A stretch of DNA of 64,000 nucleotides from Stictocephala bisonia (taxonomy: Eukaryota; Arthropoda; Insecta; Hemiptera; Membracidae): assembly GCA_035578905.1 (NCBI GenBank), contig JAQJVL010000278.1, forward strand, positions 434,001 through 498,000, given 5' to 3'. The notes under the pieces are model-generated. The model made no database searches and was not told where the DNA came from. It worked only from the letters and a program-made list of their open reading frames with translations. Within the stretch, counting starts at the first letter, position 1; every line of letters starts with the position of its first letter. Positions 56,762 to 64,000 of this stretch are shown here, piece after piece. Made by a program: the position numbers and the translations under genes.

Positions 56762-58320
56762 CTAGGTAAGTGATAAAAAAACGTACGGTATCCCTGAAAC
56801 AGGAGAAGAATTGTCTCTTTTATCTGTCCTTGACCTGGGTATTACAAGTTTTGTACTGAACCTAGTATCATGATCATGATTATGTACTGAACTAGTTACA
56901 ATAAAATCATCCAGATTGTCCTTAATCCTAAGAAGACATTGAAATATATACATATTGACTACAGTAAGAACTTTCTGCTCCTTAAATAGTGGTCTACAGT
57001 GATCTCTATACTGAGCATGGTATAAAATCCTAATAGCCTTTTTTATCAGTAGCAAGATTTTATGGCCTTGGGTGAGTGACCCCATAGAATCAATCCATAG
57101 GACACATGGGATTGGAAAAAGGCAAAGAAGGCCAATCTCAAGGTATGTTGAGGCAGTTGTTCTCTTAGGCGCCTAAGAAGGTATAGGACCCTGCAAAGTT
57201 TGGTGCATAGTTGGTTAATATGGTCCAGCCAACTAAGACACGGGTGAAGTATAATACCAAGGAGTTTTACAGATTCTTGGGTAGGGAGATCAAGGGGTTT
57301 ACAAATGCTAAATGTTATGTTCTGAGTTTTTTCATTACTAAGTGCTAACCTATTATCAATAAACCATTGAGAGGCTACATCATAAAGTACATTTACAGCT
57401 AGCTCAGCTTGCTCACGACTCTTCTTACAAGATATAAGGGATGTGTCGTCGGCATAAAGCAAACATTTGCCATCCAGTTGCCAATAGAGGTCATTTATGG
57501 TCACTAAAAAGAGCAAGGGTCCCAAAATGGAGCCCTGAGAGACTCCATGCTTTACAGCGATCGGACTTGACATGCTACTGTTCCAACTTACTATCTGATG
57601 ACGGTCACTAAGGTAAGACTTGACCAATCTCAAAGCACTACTCTCCAGGCCATACTTTCCTAGCTTGAGGAGCAGGATTTCGTGTGAAACGCATTCAAAT
57701 GCCCGGGAAAGATCACATACGCAGTCCATGTTGGTAATGAAAGTATCCAGAGATGCAGGTCCTCTTGTAGGTTGGACTACAGTACAATACATTTTAAATG
57801 TTCTTAGCATATTAACAAATTCAATAGAACTGTTTGAAGGATCAAGTAGGTTAATATTATGGTCAGTCCCTATAATTACAAAGACACCTAGGGGCATAAG
57901 AAAGCCTAAGCATCTTTCAAGCAGTTCGAAAAATCGATATATACTACCACTAGGGGAACGATACATACTTATGACTGCCATGGACAGGGTAGGCAACAAG
58001 ACACTGGCAAATTCGATCTGCAGGTCCTCTGAAAAATTAATGAGATCCAAAGGCCTGCACTTATCAGCAAGATTTCCAGTGAGATACACAGCAGCACCAC
58101 CACTGGACGATTGCCTGCAGTAATGTGCAACAAGTTTCAGCTGACCGATGTTACTATAAAACGGGACCTACTCACTTAAAAGCCAATGTTCACAAACGCA
58201 AAGTACATCAATTTTACTTTCAGACGACAAGTTTTCTATTTAATTAATTTTGTTTCTTATACATTGAATATTAATTGAACACATTGTTAGTTTCTCACGA
58301 GTGCCCCTCCTTGTTCGTGG
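56762..58320 (-). pseudogene. CR1-like endonuclease-reverse transcriptase with internal deletion
   Basis: The endonuclease part includes KIDVLCVCEHWLLSE, SSSGGAAVYLTGNL, MAVISMYRSPSGSIYRFFEL, VFVIIGTDHNINLL and VVQPTRGPASLDTFITNMD. Directly after this comes CVCDLSRAFECVSHEILLLK, which belongs to reverse transcriptase motif A. The SDH end of the endonuclease and the fingers of the reverse transcriptase are therefore missing, yet the join at about 57728 is in frame. HGVSQGSILGPLLFLVTIND, LLYADDTSLIS and LLGIILHPCLSWLDHI follow. A frame change near 57060 and an earlier TAG near 58172 also break it. Confidence 0.88.
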
Positions 58321-58397
58321 CGAGGCTGGTCCTTCCCTAAAAAAGTATGAGATGTGACAAACCCAGTACCAGTAGACTCACCGTCGGAAGCAACCAC

Positions 58398-60688
58398 TTA
58401 CGGAATCGAGCTGTTGAATCCATTACCTGCCTGAGAGGGATATATGGAAGGTAAGGAGGAATCATTGCGGTCAATATGAGACAAGTCATTCACAAGTGCA
58501 GGACACTTCTGATTTCCAGTTACGGGGCTGATATAATAAAATATGAAATCTTCCAGCAAAGAATTGCCAAGTCTACTGAGATATCTACCATCACGACCAA
58601 GATGACCTCCACTGATTACAAGGTTCGCATCTGCAAAATGAACTCCAAAGTTATTGCACATACTATCCAGTTAGTCATTGAAATGCATCAAGGCTACATT
58701 GTTAATGTATCTTCGACGAATGATGATATTTACCACGATCCTGGAAACTGGGAGCCTCTTTCTGGCTGTACACAGCAGATCAGCCATGCTGTGCAGTGCT
58801 GCCCGCTTCCCCCAGCCACCGTTATAGCCGGGACCCCCGTTATAGCCTTGAACAAGATCGTTGGTTCCTACTAGCAAGTAAATAATGCCAGGCTGAGTAT
58901 CTACATAAGATTCTAGTTTTTTCTTTATTTGCGATATTTTTGCCCCTGGGTTGACGTCTGCTATTGCACCATTCTCAGTACATCTCCTCCCAGAATGCCT
59001 CAAAAGAGAATCGCCAATCAGCAATACCTCATCCATTGGAGTAGGCAAGAATGAGCCGAGTGTAGGTCCACCCTCCAGTGACTTACTTGTACACACTACA
59101 AGAGATATATTTACATTACTAGCATTAGATGTTACATTTAGACTATTATTATTTACAAAATATACAGGGCTTTCTAAGGACAGACGTTTGTTTGACCTAG
59201 AATTAGCATTACCGTCTTTCCATAATCCAGAACCATTTCTTATAACTACATTATTGCTAGGTTTACAGTGCTCTTCAATTTCTAAGACACAATACCTATT
59301 TTTACTTTCAGTATTTTTTAACTTGTCAACAAGATCAGAATTATTTTTACATTTCCTCTTTATACAGGAATAGTTTGTCCTATTTATTTTAATACTTTTG
59401 TTTTTAGACTTAACTTTTTCTCACTTCATAGTGACTACATTAGTATCAATTACGGGGCCAGGTTGGCTTGTAACAAATGTATTATTACTAGTACTTGAAC
59501 TATGATCAACATTACGTTCAAAAATAGAGTTTTCAACCCTGGACGGGTCCTTTAACTCCACATTACTGATTTCATCTATAGACTGTTCGAGGGGTTCTGT
59601 ATGGAACTTTTGATACCACTCAAGAAACGATACTCTTGACAGTTCAGCCCTCTTACAATAACCTTCATAAATGAGTTTGGTATTAACTAATACATTGAGC
59701 CCACACTCGTAATTGTTTTTTTGTTGAGTACAACCTATCTCTACTAAATACTAATTTTTGTTACTCTATTCTCGCTAAAATTAAATTTCTTTGTAATTAA
59801 CCTAGCATGTTGATTATTCGAACCAGCAAGAGAATCTAAGTGAAACACTCTTTTTAGACTAATGTCCACAAACAACAGGCTCCAATGTTGCCCCGCATCA
59901 TCTGTAAGTTTTATATGGTTGTTATTAACACATAGAAATGCATAATCAGAAGAGAAAAAGGAAATATAGCCTAATTGTACTTTTACATCCTCATAACTAC
60001 CATGCTTTACAAGCTGGGAAACGGTAGGCCCAAGAAACAATGTTTTATTTAAAGTGTTGCTATTGTTCTCAGAGAAAGTGTCAAAATAACTATCAATAAT
60101 TTTATCGTCTAGCCACCTACTATTAAGCCATGACTTAGACTGTACTTCCTGAAGCTGAGTCTTTAAAAACTCCACTGTAGTGAGTAGGTCCAAGTTGTGT
60201 TTTTGGCACTTATGTAAGCTATCATTTAAACTAGTAATAACATTATCTTTGTCTGATATTATAGTATTAAGAGTCATACATTCATCTGTCAAGTGTTTTA
60301 ACTTAATCCTAAATGTATCTAGTTTACAAGATATATCAGTGTACTCTTTAAAAACTGTGTCCATTTCTTGTAATAAGCTTTCTTGAGTATTAAAAGAATC
60401 GTTTAAGTCCAAACCTCTTTGTTGAATTTCCTGTTCGATCCTAGCTTCAAGGGCTGTATTCTCCATCTGAAGTTTCCTATTTGTAGACTCCAACTGTTTT
60501 GCACATATACTAGGCTCGTCTAGAGTCCTTACTAAGCCAGATACATTCAACTCTAATTCATTGAAATTTATGTCTGGATAGTTAGCTATAAGACTATTTA
60601 AATCCATGCACAGATTTATTACGAGTGTCTCAGATGATTCGTCAAGATTTGTTGCATCATTTAGAATTTTGTCTGTTATAGATAACAT
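58398..60688 (-). pseudogene. CR1-like ORF1: coiled coil, Ulp1/C48 protease, SGNH hydrolase
   Basis: From the ATG at 60688. Residues 60-185 are heptad-rich (coiled coil). From about 187 a Ulp1-like protease begins with SRWLDDKIIDSYF. Catalytic His268 lies in QHWSLLFVDI and Asp285 in FHLDSL; the Gln and Cys lie in CTQQKNNYECGLNVL just past a one-base frame change at about 59745. After a linker with a TGA (59421-59423), the same frame enters an SGNH hydrolase: VLLIGDSLLRH (block I), LLVGTND (block III) and DGRYLSRLGNSLLEDF (block V, with Tyr where His is expected). A TAA splits this domain near 58671. Total length about 764 codons. Ulp1 enzymes cleave SUMO-type modifiers; SGNH esterases are known in CR1 ORF1. 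Their role in retrotransposition is not established by the sequence. Confidence 0.85.
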
Positions 60689-60720
60689 AACAGTGGATTT
60701 GGCACGAGTTACTACTATAC

Positions 60721-61281
60721 TGGGTAAAGCAATTTATTAATTAAGTGTTAAAAACAAACTAAATTGTTACCATGCACTTCATATTATGGAACACATTCAA
60801 TCCACAGTCAGCTAATCAAATATACTTATGCATGTATGAAGTATCAAAAACATGCAGGCACAGTAAAAACCAATGACAGACATACGGAAGCGGGTCACCA
60901 GTCCTGGTAAGATTAAACTTACCATAGTAGTAAAATAGGTTGCAAGCCTGCAGATTTCAGTGCGCATGCGATAGTTCTGTCAATAGCTGTAACGTCGTCT
61001 GAATTTAAAGGCTGCCTGTCATGTCGACTGTTGCCCCAAATTAGGAGTAGCGTGCTAGCGTCACTTTAAAAACGGTATTGTACTTACAATATTGCTTGAT
61101 TTCTATCTTATGTGAATACATTTTTACGTGAACGTAATAAATAATTGTGTTTAAATCTAGTGCTATATTTTATTAGTTTGTGTATCGTGATTAGTTTATA
61201 GTTTTTTGTTGTGTTTTTTTTCTAGTTATTATAGTTTTATGTATATGGAGGTTGTGCTAAGTTTATAGTTTTTTTAAAGCC
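60721..61281. other. Possible retrotransposon leader and promoter region
   Basis: Sequence between the ORF1 start of the CR1-like element and the first ATG of the candidate plus-strand exon. The part nearest 60720 may be the element's 5' leader. The GC-richer part at about 60950-61070 may be promoter sequence of the downstream exon. Neither can be fixed. Confidence 0.35.
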
Positions 61282-61370
61282 ATGCAAGATAACAAACATC
61301 TAAGACTATCCACGAAAAGGAAGAAGAGGAGACTTGAGATTGGTCTCAAGCGACACCAAGAAGAACAGAG
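61282..61370 (+). CDS. Candidate first coding exon of an unknown gene
   Basis: ATG at 61282 opens MQDNKHLRLSTKRKKRRLEI, then GLKRHQEEQ. It is followed at 61371 by the strong donor GTAAGT. The peptide is very basic and has no family match that I recognise; short basic first exons of this kind occur in transposon-derived zinc-finger genes. I found no convincing second exon within the window. Confidence 0.35.
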
Positions 61371-62871
61371 GTAAGTTAGTTCAAAAATATAGCTATAATT
61401 TGTATTATATACATCATCATGATTGTATTTAAACAATTTTCTAAATCATTCATTGCCAATTAGACAATGTACAACAATCTAACGGGCTTCGTCTTGTTTT
61501 ATAAAATATTGCACTTAGAAACTAAGAACAATAATACTTCAGTCTAATTATTAACTAATAAATATTTAATATTTTACACAAAATTAATGTCGAACAAATT
61601 TTTTAAGAACAGTATCATAAATATCTGAAAAAAGAAGAAAAAAATGTATTTACTAAAATTGGTCATAACTTCTGATTAGTAAGTAACTTTGTTGGGTGTA
61701 AGGAAATATTATCGTGGCATATTGAGAAAAAGTAAAGATTTAGTTCTCTATAGTAAAAATATTTCCTTATGTGCATTGTTTTTTTATTAAGTAGTATAAA
61801 TGTAATAATTATACATTTAACTCGTATAGTTTTTTAATGTTGAAAGTAGCAAGATCATTATTATATGTTATTACAATATTAGTTTTTTTTAAATATTAAA
61901 GTAAAAATAAAACAGTCCTGGGAGTTATTTACTTAATTTTCTACCTGTAATTAACAAGGCTGGCGGATTACTATATAACAATTCTTTGTGTTAGTATATG
62001 TTACACTTGTATTTGACAAACTTATTCCCAGATTATTAACATTTGAAATTTATAATTAGGCTAAAATGTCTGTGGTGCTAGGGAAGTTAAAATTATTAAT
62101 AATGTTACATGTGTAGGAGTATGAGAATTTTTATCTGGAGGTGTATATGTACCGTTGTATAACATAAACTGTGTGAACCCTGGCATCGCAACAACATATG
62201 GCGACAGACCTTTACAGATTTACAACCCATGCCGGTACGCCATGGCATGTACGAAACAAAGCAAAGAGGGTAGTGCGGCGGCATACTAAAGATTCCAGTC
62301 ACAAGTGTTACTAGCCTTGACCAACTCATCGTGAGCGAGGTACGATTACGTTCTGAAACAGTTTAGACTACGAACTTGTAGTTACTGTCCCTGCAACCAA
62401 TAAAGATTTGTTATGAGTCTGTTACTGACCATTTTTCTTATAAAACATATTAATAATCAAGATTTCGCGATTTTAGTTATATCGCCAAAGAAGATTGTTT
62501 TCTCTAGATTTTTGATATTTTAATTAGTTACTGAGTGATATAGTGATCACAGAAAATAAAAGTCAAACCATGTACAGTGTGCTCAAACACCGTACTCTGG
62601 AAAACAGGAAAACGCGTTACAAAATACGGAAATCGTTAGATTGATGAATTATAGCAGACGAGCCGTAAAACGTAAATAAGTGAGCTACCTATACATGAAT
62701 GCAAAATTAAATGTTCGTTGCAATGAAATAAGTCATTTAGACTTTCGAATTTGTATATGTAGTTTTACTATAATTGTTTTTGTAAACCTTTGCATGGACA
62801 AAACGTCCAACTTGATTTCAGAGTCCCATTGGAGCGCTGAAAATAATAGCACTTTAAACAGTTGTTAATAG
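61371..62871. other. Unassigned sequence before the right-edge LTR
   Basis: About 1.5 kb of AT-rich sequence, possibly the first intron of the candidate gene. Nothing in it supports a further exon or repeat. Confidence 0.4.
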
Positions 62872-63098
62872 TGTGATATCCGGAGTGGCCTTCTGCCTGG
62901 GAACCGGTGATGCGGAAGTAATGGATGGGTCGCTGACCACCTGCCCTGCTTGTTTACAACCTTTGGGGCACAATGGCTTACGCATGAACGCCTTACCTCA
63001 ATGGACTTCTAGACGTTTCTCGGTTGACGAGCCAGCGCTGTCATGGAACTTCGGGCGCAGGGGAATTCAAGAAGCTTCTAGATGGAGACCTGCAGGTG

Positions 63099-63150
63099 AT
63101 ATATACGGCCCGGATACCAGTCAGTCAGTCAGTCAGTCAGTCTAGAGCCT
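63099..63150 (+). promoter_or_regulatory. LTR core promoter: TATA box and initiator
   Basis: ATATATAC at 63099-63106 is followed about 15-20 bp later by a CAGT/TCAG tandem run (63117-63140). Arthropod initiators match TCAGT, so the run offers several possible start sites. Confidence 0.55.
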
Positions 63151-63352
63151 ACAGCCCGGGTGTTTGCAGCGACAGTGAGCGAGTTCTACAGTGCGAGTGA
63201 AGTGTCCAAGTTATAGTGAAGTGGTCTACGGAGAAGTTACCGGTGAGTGGTTCGTTGTGGGGATCAACGAAGGAGCAGTGTGGTACTTGTGGACGACTTC
63301 TGAAGGGACACTGAAGAAACTGTGAGTGAACTGTTAGCATTGGACTGTAGGT

Positions 63353-63545
63353 AGTAGGGAATCTAGTAAAGTCACTTCGTAGTCAGTAATTGTAAATAAT
63401 AGTAGGAAATCTAGTAGAGTCACTTTATAGTTAGTAATTGTAAATAATAGTAGAGAATCTAGGAAAGCCACTTTATAGAGCTAGGAATTGTAATTAAAAG
63501 AAGGAAATTTAGTAAAGTCACTTTGCAATTAGTAGTTGTAATTAT
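63353..63545. repeat. 48-bp tandem repeat in the LTR, four copies
   Basis: Units of the type ATCTAGTAAAGTCACTT start at 63361, 63409, 63457 and 63507 and diverge progressively. Confidence 0.85.
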
Positions 63546-63776
63546 TGATGCCATCTAAGATTGTAAATATAAATTAGTTTAACTGTAAAAGTAGGCCTAA
63601 TAGTAAATTGTACTTTTCACAATAGTTTTAAAATTAAGGAAATAATCCATTTAATTGTAATAAGTTAATTTTATAGATTTAATAAATTTAGTAATTGTTT
63701 AGTATATCGTGTTGCTTATTTGTAAAACCCACATAGTGATTAATTATTTATAAATTAGGACGTAAAAACGTCACAC

Positions 63777-63794
63777 TGGTGTCAGAAGTGGGAT
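63777..63794 (+). promoter_or_regulatory. gypsy-type primer-binding site (tRNA-Leu-like)
   Basis: TGGTGTCAGAAGTGGGAT begins one base after the LTR end. It is complementary to the 3' end of eukaryotic leucine tRNAs as I know them. This fixes the LTR boundary and the direction of the element. Confidence 0.75.
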
Positions 63795-63910
63795 AGATTT
63801 GTTGAGCAACACGTTTAATATTTTTATTTATTGATAGTTATTGTTAAGCTGTTTATTGAATTCATTTACTGTAATTCTATATTGTTCAGACGTAGTTTTG
63901 CAAAAGAACG

Positions 63911-64000
63911 ATGGCATCTAGTGGAGTTAAGTTAGTAGACTTAAAAGTGGCTGATTTAAAGCGGGAGTTAGAAGAAAGGGACATAGATCATACTGGAACA
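63911..64000 (+). CDS. gypsy-type gag start with SAP-like motif (cut by window end)
   Basis: ATG at 63911 opens MASSGVKLVDLKVADLKREL, then EERDIDHTGT, running off the window. The LKVADLKRELEERDIDHTG pattern is the start of a SAP-type DNA-binding helix pair, which is seen at the N-terminus of gag in some insect gypsy elements. No break in the visible 30 codons. Confidence 0.7.
   Translation, partial: MASSGVKLVDLKVADLKRELEERDIDHTGT

Larger units (their letters stand above)
56405..60720 (-). mobile_element. CR1-like non-LTR retrotransposon encoding a Ulp1 protease and an SGNH esterase
   Basis: The minus-strand order is ORF1 (60688-58398), then endonuclease and reverse transcriptase (about 58320-56762), then a 3' tail of repeated ATTGTATC words (56406-56423). 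That tail resembles the short microsatellite ends of CR1-clade elements. ORF1 carries a coiled coil, a C48/Ulp1 protease and an SGNH hydrolase in one frame. ORF2 has lost its central part. The 5' end is not defined beyond the ORF1 start. It lies upstream of NOP58, on the same strand. Confidence 0.88.
62872..63775 (+). repeat. 5' LTR of a gypsy-type retrotransposon
   Basis: About 904 bp from TGTGATATCC to CGTCACA, with short inverted TGTGA/TCACA ends, directly followed by a primer-binding site and gag. It contains a TATA-like box, an initiator-type TCAGT repeat, four tandem 48-bp units and AATAAA near 63679. The 3' LTR lies beyond the window, so the LTR start is inferred from its end structure. 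Confidence 0.75.

Noticed and set aside
57620..58123. Plus-strand open frame of 167 codons
   Set aside because: It is antisense to the endonuclease/reverse transcriptase of the CR1-like element, with no family similarity.

Overview
The window is eukaryotic, AT-rich and intron-bearing, with transposon families typical of insects: piggyBac with TTAA sites, pogo/Tigger, hAT, a Helitron-like element, a Penelope-like element, copia, gypsy, and several Jockey/CR1 and RTE non-LTR retrotransposons. I infer an insect with a large repeat-rich genome. A hemipteran is plausible, but the sequence alone does not settle the species.

The only host gene I can assemble end to end is NOP58, the box C/D snoRNP core protein. 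It lies on the minus strand from the start codon at 52726 to the stop codon at 4725. Its 15 coding exons join in frame into 586 codons with consensus splice sites throughout (total CDS 1761 nt including stop). The Nop domain exons (2-9) are strongly conserved. Exons 11-14 encode a lysine-rich tail made of short, frame-symmetric exons, each carrying one or two SUMO-consensus sites. A CACGTG E-box sits 65 bp upstream of the start codon.

Nearly everything else is mobile DNA, mostly inside NOP58 introns. From left to right: a decayed pogo-type element at the left edge (7-2951). SINE-like and foldback repeats in intron 12. In intron 11, a TTAA-flanked element with a truncated Helitron-like element nested in it, then a Tigger-like end. 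A hAT-like element in intron 10. In intron 9, a three-level stack: a Jockey/CR1-type retrotransposon (19185-29147) split by a piggyBac (20304-23011) and by a foldback plus a copia element with apparently identical LTRs (24280-28941). In intron 8, non-LTR fragments and a Tigger MITE with a second MITE inside it. In intron 4, a 252-bp TTAA MITE. In intron 3, a nearly complete RTE-type element with a 13-bp target-site duplication and a Penelope-like fragment. In intron 2, a second piggyBac, a retrotransposon 3' fragment, and a SINE-like copy inverted relative to the intron 12 copy.

Upstream of NOP58 (53-64 kb) there is a decayed gypsy-type integrase region. Next comes a CR1-like element (about 56.4-60.7 kb, minus strand), then a possible first exon of an unknown plus-strand gene (61282-61370). 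At the right edge is the 5' LTR, primer-binding site and gag start of a gypsy-type element. The most unusual item is the CR1-like element. Its first reading frame combines a coiled coil, a Ulp1/C48 SUMO-type cysteine protease with all catalytic residues, and an SGNH esterase; an endonuclease/reverse transcriptase frame follows.
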